From the NCBI RefSeq assembly GCF_022965805.1, contig NC_133108.1, forward strand, positions 38,200,051 through 38,264,050: 64,000 nucleotides of DNA, written 5' to 3'. Numbering within the stretch: position 1 is the stretch's first letter; each line of letters starts with the position of its first letter. Both the position numbers and the translations under genes were made by a program. This DNA is from Primulina eburnea (taxonomy: Eukaryota > Streptophyta > Magnoliopsida > Lamiales > Gesneriaceae). The notes under the pieces were generated by a model that searched no databases, had not been told where the DNA came from, and worked only from the letters and a program-made list of their open reading frames with translations. This document shows positions 1 to 10,984 of the stretch, piece by piece.

Positions 1-2280
1 CCTATAACTCCTCTCCTAGGTGATACCTTAGCAAGAAAATAAAGATTCAACACCTCCACCCTCTAACTCCTCTGCTAGGTGATACATTAGCAGGAAAATA
101 AAGATGCAAAACCTCCCCCTCTAACTCCTCTGCTATGTGATACCTTAGCAGAAAAATAAAGATCCAACACCAGCCTCGAACTCCTCTGCTAGGTGAGACC
201 TTAGCAGGAAAATAAAGATTCAACGTCTCCACCCTCTAACTCCTCTGCTAGGTGACACCTTAGCAGGAAAATAAAGATTCAACTTCCCCACCCCCTAACT
301 CCTCTGCTAGGTGATACTTTAACAGAAAATAAAAATTCACCACCTACACCCTCTAACTCCTCTGCTAAGCCGGGCTTTAGCAGGAAAATAAAAATTCATC
401 ACATGCACCCTCTAACTCCTCTGCTAAGCTGGGCCTTAGCAGGTAAATAAAGATTCAACACCTCCACCCTATAACTCCTCTGCTAGGTGATACCCTAGCA
501 GGAAAATAAAAATTCACCACCTTCATCCTCTAACTCCTCTGTTAAGCCGGGCCGGGCCTTAGCAGGAAAATAAAAATTCAACACCTCCACACTCTAACTC
601 CTCTACTAGGCGATGCCTTAGCAGGAAAATAAAAATTCACGACCTTCATCTCTAACTCCTCTGCTAAGCCGGGCCTTAGCAGGAAAATAAAAATTCACCA
701 CCTGCACCCTCTAACTCCTCTGCTATGCCGGGCCTTAGCAGGTAAATAAAGATTCAACACCTCCACTCTCTAACTCCTCTGCTAGGTGATACTCTAGCAG
801 GAAAATAAAAATTCATCACCTTCATCCTCTAACTCCTCTGCTAAGCCGGGCCTTAGCAGGAAAATAAAAATTCAACACCTCCACACTCTAACTCCTCTAC
901 TAGGCGATGCCTTAGCAGGAAAATAAAAATTCACCACCTTCATCCTCTAACTCTCTGCTAAGCCGGGTCTTAGCAGGTAAATAAAGATTCAACACCTCCA
1001 CCCTCTAACTCCTCTGCTAGGTGATACCTTAGCAGGTAAATAAAGATTCAACACCTCCACCCTCTAACTCCTCTGCTAGGTGATACCCTAGCAGGAAAAT
1101 AAAAATTCACCACCTTCTTCCTCTAACTCCTCTGCTAAGCCGGGCCTTAGCAGGAAAATAAAAATTCAACACCTCCACCCTCTAACTCCTCTACTAGGCG
1201 ATGCCTTAGCAAGAAAATAAAAATTCACCACCTTCATCCTCTGACTCCTCTGCTAAGCAGGGCCTTAGCAGGTAAATAAAGATTCAACACCTCCACCCTC
1301 TAACTCCTCTACTAGGTGATACCTTAGCAGGTAAATAAAGATTCAACACCTCCACCCTCTAACTCCTCTGCTAGGTGATACCCTAACATTAAAATAAAAA
1401 TTCACCACCTTCATCCTCTAACTCCTCTGCTAAGCCGGACCTTAGCAGGAAAATAAAAATTTAACACCTCCACACTCTAACTCCTCTACTAGGCGATGCC
1501 TTAGCAGGAAAATAAAAATTCACCACCTTCATCCTCTAACTCCTCTGCTAAGCCGGGCCTTAGCAGGTAAATAAAGATTCAACACCTCCACCTTCTAACT
1601 CCTCTGCTAGGTGATACCTTAGCAGGTAAATAAAGATTCAACACCTCCACCCTCTAACTCCTCTGCAAGGTGATACCCTAGCAGGAAAATAAAAATTCAC
1701 CACCTTCATCCTCTAACTCCTCTGCTAAGTCGGGCCTTAGCAAGAAAATAAAGATTCAACCTCCTCACCCCTAACTCCTCTGCTAGGTGATACTTTAGCA
1801 GGAAAATAAAGATTCAACACCTCCACCCTCTAACTCCTCTGCTAGGTGATACCTTAGCAGGAAAATAAATATTCAACCTTCTTACCCCTTAACTCCTCTG
1901 CTAGGTGATACATTAGCAGGAAAATAAAAATTCAACCTCCTCATCAACTCCTCTGCTGGTGACACCTTAGCAGGAAAATAAAAATTCAACCTCCTCACCC
2001 TCTAACTCCTCTGCTGGCGACACCGTTAGCAGGAGAATGAAAATTCAACCCCCCCACCCTCTAACTCCTCTACTAGGCGATGCCTTAGTAGGAAAATAAA
2101 AATTTTCTTCTACACGCTGCTCCTCTACTAGGCGATGCCTTAGTAGGAAAATAAAATTTCTCTTCCACCCCAACTCTGCTCCTCTGCTAGGTGATGCCTT
2201 AGCAGGAAAATAAAATTTTTGCTCCTCCCCCCCACTGCTCTTCTGCTAGACGGTGCCTTAGCAGGAAAATAAAATTTATT
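1..2280. repeat. 58-60 bp satellite array with higher-order structure
   Basis: About 38 head-to-tail monomers run to the left edge, so the array continues outside the window. Each reads roughly CTCTAACTCCTCTGCTARG, a variable centre, CTTAGCAGGAAAATAAA, then ATTCAACACCTCCACC. Three centre types recur: GTGATACC, GCCGGGCC and CTACTAGGCGATGCC. Between about 475 and 1780 they follow a five-monomer order of about 295-300 bp, starting near 475, 774, 1069, 1363 and 1662. Monomers near 2040-2270 are more divergent, as expected at an array edge. The array lies beyond the 3' side of the minus-strand gag-protease remnant, a position where tandem repeats are known in Tat-lineage Gypsy elements. Whether it belongs to that element is inference, because the far LTR is not in the window. 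Confidence 0.95.
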
Positions 2281-2493
2281 TCATCCTCACAAGACAACAT
2301 ACATGAACTTAATATAAGAACTCGGTTTTATTGAATTCCAACTGATTACATGGAAAATGCGAAGATGAAATACATCAACAATAAATTCAAGAGTAATATT
2401 TTCTGAGGTGGTAAGCATTTCAGGGTCTCTTTGAAGCCTTGTCCTGCGCTTTCTCCAACTTTTATGCTCCTGTTATACCTCCCTGAGACAAAG

Positions 2494-3500
2494 TCACTCA
2501 CTTCTTCCTATCTTAATCATGTGAACCTCTACACGCGATCTTTTCCCCTCCTCCCTCACTACCCCCTCATAACATCGACGTGCGGATTTTTGGTCCCCGC
2601 ACAAGACTCCAACTCCTTTTCCCACAGGAAACTTAAGTTTCTGATGATAAGTGGAAGCTACGGCTCTGAAATCCTTCAGGGATGGCCGCCCTATGATTCC
2701 ATTATATGCTGACGGGGTACTACCACAGTGAAGCCTATCATCTTTGTTACCCGCCAAAGATCAGTCCCCAAGGATAGGGGAAGAACAATCTGACCCAAAG
2801 GCGGGATGGCGTGTCCTGCAAACCCATATAGTGGGGTGGATACCGGCTCAAACTCAAATCCTCCCATCTTCATTTGATCCAACGTGCTCTTGAACAAGAC
2901 GTTCACGGAACTTCCATTATAAATAAATATTCTCGCCACATCATAATTGGCAATGGTGGCCGTTACCACCAAGGTATCGTTATGTGGAGCCACAACGCCT
3001 CGAAGGTCTTCCAGCCCAAAGCTGATGACGGGGTCTTGTGGTAAGTCTGCACCCCTAGATATCTCAAAGTTCTCCAACCTTCTCCCATGTGCCTTCCGAG
3101 CTCGCCCCAAGTCTCCATCAGTAGCACCCCCCGAGATCATATGAATCGTTCCTCTCGTAGGGTGGTTATCCTCATTCATTCCCCTCTTCGGTTCGACGGG
3201 CTCCTGAGGGACATCTTGACATCGACCTTTCCCTCTCTGCTCCCCGATCCTCTGACTTGTCCATGGAGGGCCTTGACCACGCCTATGGGACGAGCGAGAC
3301 ATCTGTCGGCTCCTGGATGAGGATCCTTCTCGTATATCCCGCGAAGGCAATCTAGCACTGCACTCAACCCTTTGCGACTTCTCCCACCTCTCCTCGGACT
3401 CTCTCACTTCCATCACCTTGTCCCGACTCCCATCCAGAGGAACATGGGATGAGAATTGTCCTCTGCCCCTAGCCTTATCATCTGAAAGGGGACCGGTCAC
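2494..3500 (-). pseudogene. Gypsy gag end and aspartic protease, frameshifted
   Basis: The reading frame from 3500 to 2691 carries an Arg/Ser-rich linker, a TDGD..RARKAHGR motif and the protease core RIFIYNGSSVNVLF. The usual catalytic Asp before NGSS is Tyr here (codon 2919-2921), which should inactivate the enzyme. The protease continues in another frame at 2757-2494 (NGIIGRPSLKDFRAVASTYH, then CGDQKSAR), so there is a frameshift near 2700. No reverse transcriptase follows. Its role would have been to cleave Gag-Pol. Confidence 0.75.
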
Positions 3501-5395
3501 AAATTAGTTGATATACAACTAAGCTCTTCAATGGCAAGACAATCTTCAAGCTTCCTTTGAGCCCACCTTGCTCAAATATTAAGCCCACCACCAACTAGCT
3601 AGAACCACTCTAATTTTGCACTAGAAAAATTAGAGCATTTTTCTTTGAGAAGTGTATTGTTTCTCCAACAGTTGAAGAACAAAAATTGAGAGAAAATGAG
3701 GAAGAAAACTCCTCTAAATTTCGGCCATGTGAGGTAAGAATGAAGGGGAGGAAGACTAGTCTTGGTTGTGGGAAAAATTGTTGTGTCTTCCAATGCCATG
3801 CCTTTGGACATTGTAAAAGTTGTCTCCCAACTCTTCACCTCCCCATGCATGCAAGTCTTATTTGATTTTTAACAATTAAAAATCCATGGACTTATTTTTA
3901 ATTATCTCAAATATATTTGAGACTAATTAAACATTACTTGAATTTACCCAAGTCCCACTAGTTAAATAATTATTTTAATTGAGCTCTACAAGACTCAATA
4001 TGATTTAATTAATCCAACACTTGAATTAATTTAATTATTTGGACTCTACTAGGTCCACTAGTGTTTAATTAATTCAACACTTGAATTAATTTAATTTAGT
4101 CCATAATAATGTTTATGAAGATCACAATTTTCAAATACATTATTCACTTGGCCAACTTTTAATTTAGGAACAATTCCACAAATTAAAAGTTATATTTCCC
4201 TCGTAGAAGTCATACTTCTATTTTTTCCTTACGCCTATAAACTCATTTATAAGCCGTTCAACACATTGAACTAATTTCTCCTTTATAGAAGTCATACTTC
4301 TAATTTTTCTTTACGCTTATAAACCCTTTTATAAGCCGTTCAACACATTGAACTATTTTACTTCTCAACGGGATCTAGAAAGCCAGCACTTGTGTGGCTC
4401 TCAGTGGTTCATTGATACAACTAGCCGTGGGTTCACATCTCCATGTGATTCGGACTAAACATGTCCTTATACAAGCATACCCCAATTGCTCCATTCTTAC
4501 TTATCAACCCCTTGATAACAAGAACGTCAGAACTCAAGTCTGATATTACCCAACCAACCATGTTAAACGCCTAGCAGCATCGCTTACATGATTCTCTAGG
4601 TATCAAATGATAGTGCCTGCAAGAACCATTCAATTATGGTTAGCGTACAGTACGGTCCCTTCAACTCATATATCCCGACCGATTCGACAACCATTGGTTT
4701 ATCGAGAGTTGTCAATGAATCGATACTATGTGTCATGTCGTAGTTGCATCGATGGTGTAATCTGTGAAACCCCTTTCATAATTACCACCATACTCTGGCT
4801 AGAGATTTCAACCTACATACACATGATAACAGATAGGATATCCATACCCGAAGGTAAGCGGTGAATCCCCGACTACAATGCATCGACTCCTATATGTTTC
4901 GACATGACACCCAACCTTGCCACCTGATGACCCCATAAGAGTCGGTAAACAAGTTAAAGTGAAATGCTAGCATATAGAGTCTCAATGTTGTCTCGGGTCA
5001 TAAGGACTAATGGTGTACAACCATAAACTAGGACGTTTCCACTCGATAAGTGAGAACCACTTGGAAAGTCCTTTAATGGAGGGTTGTTCAGTGCACTCTA
5101 CCAGGAGCACCTATCTGCATGCTCGGACATCACAATGTCCCCTACCAATGAAACATGGTACTTACATCGCAGATACTAGTCTCTAACTCGAGCGGCCTAT
5201 ATCCTTCTTAGTGGCGGCTGAATCGACTAGGAACCGTTTAGAATATACAGTATTACAAATATGAGTTTCATGATACTCATCATATGAGCATCTCATATTC
5301 TTTCTACTATTTGTATATTCAAGGGCTTTATCTATGCAACTAGCATGGGTATACAGATAAAGAGGTGCCAAAATAATAATTTCAAATATTACTAA
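3500..5395. mobile_element. 1.9 kb noncoding insertion in gag-pro, probable solo LTR or terminal-repeat element
   Basis: This stretch separates two parts of one gag-pro gene and has no long reading frame. It contains motifs resembling long Copia-type plant LTRs, for example CTAGCCGTGGGTTCACATC near 4422 and a TGCTCGGACATCACAATGTC run near 5121. It also holds an internal imperfect direct repeat near 4200-4350 (TAGAAGTCATACTTCTA, then TTATAAGCCGTTCAACACATTGAACTA, twice). I could not fix exact ends or a target-site duplication, so the boundaries are approximate and the solo-LTR call is inference. Confidence 0.5.
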
Positions 5396-6530
5396 AATAA
5401 AGATTGCTTATACATAGAGTTTCATTGTGAACACTCGGCCAACACTTGGCTCGACGGGCACCTACTCCAACATCATCATCCTTTTTGCCCGCGCCTCTCT
5501 TCCTACTTCCTCTTTCCGCTCTCTCAACTCTACTTCCCCCAAGTCGCTGCTCCATCCTCTTATGCCGCTGGACATCTTCGAGATTTACATATTTTTCCGC
5601 CCGAGATAACAGATCATCATAACTTGATGAAGGTTTCTTCACTATCGATTTAAAGAACTCTCCTCCTCTAAGTCCCTGGGTAAAGGCACTTATCATGATG
5701 TCAGGAGTGGCAGCTGGTATCTCTAACGCTGCGTTGTTAAAACGCTGAACAAACTCTCGCAAAGTTTCAGCTTCTTGTTGTGTCACCACAAACAGGCTCA
5801 AATAGTTTTTTTGGTGTTTTTTGCTGCTAGCGAATCTGTCCAAGAAAGTAGCTGAAAAATCCTCGAAAGATCGTATAGAGTTGGGCTGCAAGGTGTTAAA
5901 CCATTGCTGGGCTGACCTCACCAACGTGCCGAGAAACACCCTGCACCTGACCCCATCTGAATATTGATGTAACATGGTCGCATTCTCAAATCTCCCCAAG
6001 TGTTCTTCGGGGTCAGTATGTCCATCGTACTCCCCCACATTCGACTGTCGAAAATTTGGATGAAGTCCTTCTTCTAAAATGGCTAGTGAAAAGGGACTTC
6101 TTCTCTTGGGTGTCGGCGCTCTGCTTCCCAACTGCTGCCTCAACATCTGTATTTCCTTCTACATTTCTCTCATCTCACCAATCTCCCCACTTTGGTGTTG
6201 TTGTGTCTCTTCAACCCTGCTCTGGTGGCCCTCAGCATTTTCCTCTTGCTCTTGGCGAGTGGCCTGTTCTTCAGTAAACATAGATTCTTGGTTCCTCTTC
6301 ATAGCCTCATCCACTGTCCGAGTGATAAAGTGGCCCAACTGCTCCAGGGTCAAGTTCCCCACATTTTCATTAGGACGGGGTTGCTCGACCCTGTTCTCTT
6401 GACGAGGCTGTTCTGTTCTGACCTCCTGATGGGGTTGTTCCTGCCTTGCCTCAGCATAAGACTGTTCGGGTCCCCTCTGAGGACGCGATGATGCTGAGGT
6501 AGCTCTTCTACTCCCTTTCTTCCCTACCAT
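5382..6530 (-). pseudogene. Gypsy gag, one in-frame stop, 3' end cut by insertion
   Basis: Two stretches (6530-6159 and 6146-5382) lie in the same frame and are separated only by a TAG at 6159-6161, so this was one gag reading frame. The first 120 residues are Gln/Glu-rich and low complexity. The second part carries the retrotransposon gag domain: a PNFRQSNVGEYDGHTDPEEH-type entry, an AQQWFNTLQP motif, LREFVQRFN, and a Lys/Arg-rich tail. The final residues before the stop at 5382 come from the inserted element. Gag would form the cytoplasmic virus-like particle; this copy cannot encode a full one. Confidence 0.8.
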
Positions 6531-6570
6531 CTCTACGTCTCAACTCAAATTTCCCACAGACGGCGTCAAG

Positions 6571-6899
6571 TGATACTCACGGGAAATTTAGGGTCCGATT
6601 CCAGAAAATGTCACTAATCCAGACGCGAGTTTTGAAGTTACCCTGGGCCTGAAATAAGAAATAAGATCGTTAGGAGGGGTCCAGGAGGGTGTCCTGGCGT
6701 AGCCCCTCCGACGCTCAAGTCAGAGACTGAGAATATATGGGGGAAGCAGCTAAGGGCGCTGCTGAAAACAATGATGTGAATCCTTTATCATACGCTCAAA
6801 CCTGGTATTTATAGTAGAATACCTGGGATTGTCATGGGCCAGTCACCTGTGGGCCTTAGAGATGGGCCGGATCTTGATGGGTTCATCCTTGGGGTATCA
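6571..6899 (-). repeat. 5' LTR of the Gypsy element
   Basis: The 329 bp segment reads on the minus strand from TGATACCCCAAGG to GTGAGTATCA, giving TGATA/TATCA inverted ends, and is followed at once by the primer-binding-like leader. A TATAAATA box lies at 6806-6813 on the minus strand. Downstream of it is the ACTTGAGCGTCGGAGGG stretch often seen in plant Gypsy LTRs. No second LTR is present in the window for comparison. Confidence 0.7.
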
Positions 6900-7061
6900 A
6901 TCTTTTATCATCAAATAAGCATGTTACAATTACGACAAGCCAACAACAATTGTTGAAACGAGAAAGGACACATGTATTGTAATTAATCAAGTAAATCTAA
7001 GGTTCATGGGCATGTCATTTTTGAATCCTACAATCGCAGTCTTTATGACAGCCCAGGTTTC
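6900..7061. other. Short unannotated spacer
   Basis: Sequence between the Gypsy LTR and the next MITE; no coding or repeat signal seen. Confidence 0.5.
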
Positions 7062-7068
7062 TTTGGAC

Positions 7069-7613
7069 ATAGGAGTGAGCATTCGGTTAATTCGATTACC
7101 GACCGAACCGAATTAGCCATAACCAAACCGAACCGAAATATTTATTCATAACCGAACCGACCGAATTAATTTGCATAACCGATGAAAACCGAACCGAATT
7201 AAAATCGGTTCGAATTAACCGATTAGTTTTAAAAAAAATTGTGATTTAACTTTAGTTATATATGTAATTATTTTTAACACTATAGTTTACACAAATGTAT
7301 AAAAACATAAAATCACACATATCACAAATGTATAAGTTTTATTTGAACACAATTAATACACATTATATCGATTTTAAAATTAAAAATTAAAATATTTATA
7401 AAAATTGATAAATAAATTTTTTTATTAAATAATAATATTTATTATATCGGTTAACCGAGTTAAAAATTTTGAAAACTGTAACCGAATCGAATTAACCGAT
7501 ATAACCGAATTTTTTTAATTTGAAAACGAATTTTCGAAATAACCGAACCGAATTTCCGAATTGACTTGGTTCGATCGGTTAATTCGGTGTAACCGAAATC
7601 TTGTTCACCCCTA
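7069..7613. mobile_element. hAT-like MITE, CGGTTAA-rich
   Basis: The 545 bp element starts ATAGGAGTGAGCATTCGG and ends GTTCACCCCTA, so its ends are imperfect inverted repeats (TAGGRGTGARCA). It is flanked by TTTGGAC at 7062-7068 and 7614-7620, a 7-bp direct repeat consistent with a decayed 8-bp hAT target duplication. The interior is built of ACCGAACCGAATT-type words on both arms around an AT-rich core, and it has no reading frame. Confidence 0.75.
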
Positions 7614-7620
7614 TTTGGAC

Positions 7621-9190
7621 CAAGTACTTATGACCTGGACGAGGTCTTGGGTTCGAAACCTAGGAAAACACGTACTCCACAGCCAGGTGTGAGCAATTCT
7701 GTGAGTAAAGTACCCAAAAAGAGTATGTCCATGGATCTTACATAAATAATCACCATGAATTTGAAAAATATATTGAATAAGTCTCATGGAAATTTTTACG
7801 AATAACTTTTGGAAACTGCAGTTTTCATTCTATCAAATTAAGTTCCACACGGCACACTCCCAGGGACGGAGCTAGTCTTTTTTCGGAGGGGGGCGATTTT
7901 TTTCTTTCAAAATATATATTCTAGAAAAAATTTAAATTTTGAAATTAATTCATTTAAATGAATAATAGAAGTAAAAAAAAAATAAGAACCAAGAACGTCA
8001 AATTTTCAATATTTCAGCCATAAGAAAATCCAAAAAGCAACACTATTTTTATGACGTTATTTCTTGTGATAAAAATATATTAATCGTTACTCATATAATT
8101 AGATATGAATCTTTTGCAAAGATGAATTCGGATAGGAAATTTTTAAAATGCTAAGATTTTACGGTGAATTTTTTTTCTTTTAATCTTTAATAAAGAATTT
8201 AAAGTAACAAATATTGTATATTTTTGTCCATAAAATATAATCTTCAAATTTTAAGTATATTTAAACTTGATTCAGCTTCAATAATTTAAATATAAAATAA
8301 TTTTTCAGTTGACTTGATTTGATTATGTCGCTATACAGATTATAGAATATTAAACCTTTTTTATTTGTAATTAAAACATAAATATAAACAATTTTAAAGA
8401 ATACAATAGCTCTTAAAGAAATAATTTTGAGACAATCTAATTTTGAGACAGATGGTCGATCCGATTTGACCCATGAAAAATATTATTTTTATGTCAAATT
8501 TATTATTTTTCAGGGAAAAATATCATTTTTTTTATTATGGTATAACGAAAAATTATAATATATGCTGATTTGAGTTAAAATCATTATTTGTATGTCAAAA
8601 ATATTTTATATAATATATGTTGATTTGAGTGAAAATTATTATTTTTAATTTCAAAAATATTATTATTGTGCTTTACAAAAATCGAGGGTTTGATGTTCGT
8701 GTTCTCTTCCATCGTGAATGGAAGGGTTGGGGTGGTTTATGACCACTTTTCTATGATACAAATTGTTGTTTTATTTAATTTGCTTCACTAATAGGATCAC
8801 GATTCGACTTTGATCGTTATGGACTAGTGCCAAGATCAAGTCCTAGACAAGTGGATCTAATTTGTTTGGGCTTAGTTACGGTCATTCTCGTTTGAACAAA
8901 AGTCTCTCTACGTATTCTCCGAGAGCTTAGACGCCACCGGGCTTATTCCTCAAAGAAGATATTTTATAGCAAGCACCGTCTTTTGTAACAGAAATGGTTC
9001 CTCTGTTTGTTGCGAGAGAGCTCAACGAACGGCCGATAATTTACAACAACTGAAACTTCAGCTGATGCCCACGCCAAACGTGATAACTCAGTTGGCTTAG
9101 GATTCGTAATGATATGGAACATTGGTTCCAGTCTTCTTTCTCGATCCGCATATAACACTTTTAGTGTGTTGATGGAACATGATAGCACAT
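7621..9190. other. Intergenic, AT-rich
   Basis: A GGTTCGAAACC box-B-like word near 7652 hints at an old tRNA-derived SINE, but no A box or tail was found. A GGGACGGAGCTAG word near 7862 resembles ends of common plant repeats. The less AT-rich stretch 8690-9180 has only short reading frames that I do not recognise. Confidence 0.4.
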
Positions 9191-9194
9191 TCAT

Positions 9195-9594
9195 ATAGCC
9201 CTCTAAAAAGAATCAGACTTTATTATATCGTATCATATCATATCATATCGTACCTAAAATACATATCATATACCTTATCAAAAATTATGATATTAAAAAT
9301 AAATATACCGTTAATGATTATACCGAAATATTACGATATACTGATATTTCGGTACAATATCAATATATATCATTTTATACTGTAAATATACTATATTTTT
9401 TAAAAATTATTATATATTTTTTAATATATATTATTTCAGTATATACCGAAAACTCAAATTTCATATCGTTACTGTACCGAATATTTTGGTATCGATATAA
9501 TACTGTACTGAAAATTTGTAAATTTGATATTTTTCGACGATAAAACCTCGGTATACCCAAAATTCGGTATTTTTCCCTCCCTAGAGGGTTATAG
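9195..9594. mobile_element. Putative MITE rich in GGTAT/ATACC words
   Basis: About 400 bp bounded by ATAGCCCTCTA on the left and TAGAGGGTTAT on the right, which are imperfect inverted repeats. The interior is AT-rich with recurrent TTCGGTAT and ATACCGAA words, also seen at about 62030-62250, suggesting a dispersed family. No coding capacity and no clear target duplication. Confidence 0.45.
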
Positions 9595-10820
9595 AGCTAA
9601 AGAAGCTTATTTAATTGTTACTGAAGTTATAGACCAAAACGACCTATGAGAAGATATAGAGACATGCTATTATTGCACAAAAGAACAACTCTAAAAAATT
9701 TATGTACTTTATCACTTTTCATTTTAAAAGCTAAATTTATAAAATCTTAGAATAATTTTCCCATATTGACATGATTTTACAAATAACAATAAAAAAATGG
9801 TTGTTAATATAGTTTTAATACAATACATCAACAATAGATCTTTATTAAAATAAACTTGTATAAAATAAGATGCTCCTTATATTTAAATAATATAAATAAA
9901 TTTAAATATATATGTTTATTAAAGTTTGAGTATATTGAATAACAATACATAAAATAATCGATTTTTTGTTATAAAATTTAATTTTTTAATCTGATACAAA
10001 GATTTATGTAGGGATTTTTTAAAGTTCATTTTTAAATTTAGTTTTATATAAAAAATTTAAAAAACAATTACACAAAAAATTTGAGGGGCGGGTAGCTTAC
10101 CATCACCACCCCACGGCTCACTACCTACAAGAAAAAGTTAGAGGGGCGGTTGCAACGAACCGCCTCCTTAACTCCGACACTCGTCTTCTTTATTTTTATT
10201 TTTTTTAAAATAGTTATAAGTTGTAAGGAATTTTTTATTATTATTTTCTAAAAAAATATTTTAAAAATAATGTATACGGGAGCACAGCAAAACACGAAGT
10301 TTACATACGATTTGTGAGACTGTCTCACACAAGTTTTTGTTATGTATAATTCCAACCTTCATTCATTCATCGTAATTTTTATTTTTATTTTTATAAAAAA
10401 ATAAAACATAATAACAAAATAAAAACTAAAATACAAACTTGGACATGTAAAAAGTTTATCCAACATAATTATATTATATACACGAGAGCTGATTATTCAT
10501 TATTATAATTATTTTATTTATATTGGAATATACACAAACTAATATCCAAGTTTGTCACATATGATATAATTGAAATGACGAATTTTTCAAATCAACTTAA
10601 AAATATTTAATTGATATTCGAATTTATCGAAATTAAATTGAATTAAAATAGTGTTTGAATTTTTTTAAATTAAATTCAAAATCAAATTAACATTATTCAT
10701 TACACACAGAAAATACCAAATCCCATAAATCAACCAGTGATCACTCAGTTCCTTTAATTAGAGAATTAATTATGAAAAGTTTATTTAAAGTTTTTCTAAA
10801 TAATAAAATAAAATTTAGGT
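9595..10820. other. AT-rich region upstream of the AUG8-like gene
   Basis: Very AT-rich, with poly-A/T tracts and no reading frame that I recognise. Two GGGGCGG-containing patches near 10083 and 10142 may be transposon ends. The promoter of the next gene probably lies in the last few hundred bases. Confidence 0.4.
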
Positions 10821-10829
10821 GGCGCGAAA
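10821..10829 (+). promoter_or_regulatory. Putative E2F-type site
   Basis: GGCGCGAAA is the exact reverse complement of the E2F consensus TTTCGCGCC. It lies about 155 bp before the first inferred splice donor of the AUG8-like gene, so in its promoter or first exon. E2F control would suit a cell-cycle microtubule gene; this is inference from a single site. Confidence 0.45.
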
Positions 10830-10984
10830 TTAACTGCCGCCTCGTCTCCTGTCTCGCTCGTCAACCTCTCCAGCTCCTTAACTGAAAATTTCGGAAAACA
10901 ACTGTAAAAAAAACAATTATAAGTGCTTCACGGTTTACAAAATTGCCCCAGATTCCGCAGAAATTTGGTTAATCTTCGTTTCCG

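Larger units (their letters stand above)
2281..6899 (-). mobile_element. Ty3/Gypsy (Tat-like) gag-protease element, non-autonomous and interrupted
   Basis: On the minus strand the order is LTR (6899-6571), primer-binding-like leader with GACGCCGTCTGTGGGAA (6553-6567), gag (6530-5382), an unrelated insertion (about 5395-3500), the rest of gag/protease (3500-2494), a noncoding tail with AATAAAA-like signals, then the satellite. No reverse transcriptase, RNase H or integrase is readable, so the copy is non-autonomous or deleted. Lineage rests on the leader, the gag type and the protease linker (TDGD..RARKAH-like). The downstream LTR is not visible and may lie left of the window. Confidence 0.75.

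Noticed and set aside
1..2280. CRISPR-like array of evenly spaced repeats
   Set aside because: The whole monomer is conserved with no unique spacers, and the setting is a plant nuclear genome; this is a satellite.
8964..9194. 76-codon minus-strand frame
   Set aside because: No recognised domain, no splice or promoter context; surrounded by transposon-like sequence.
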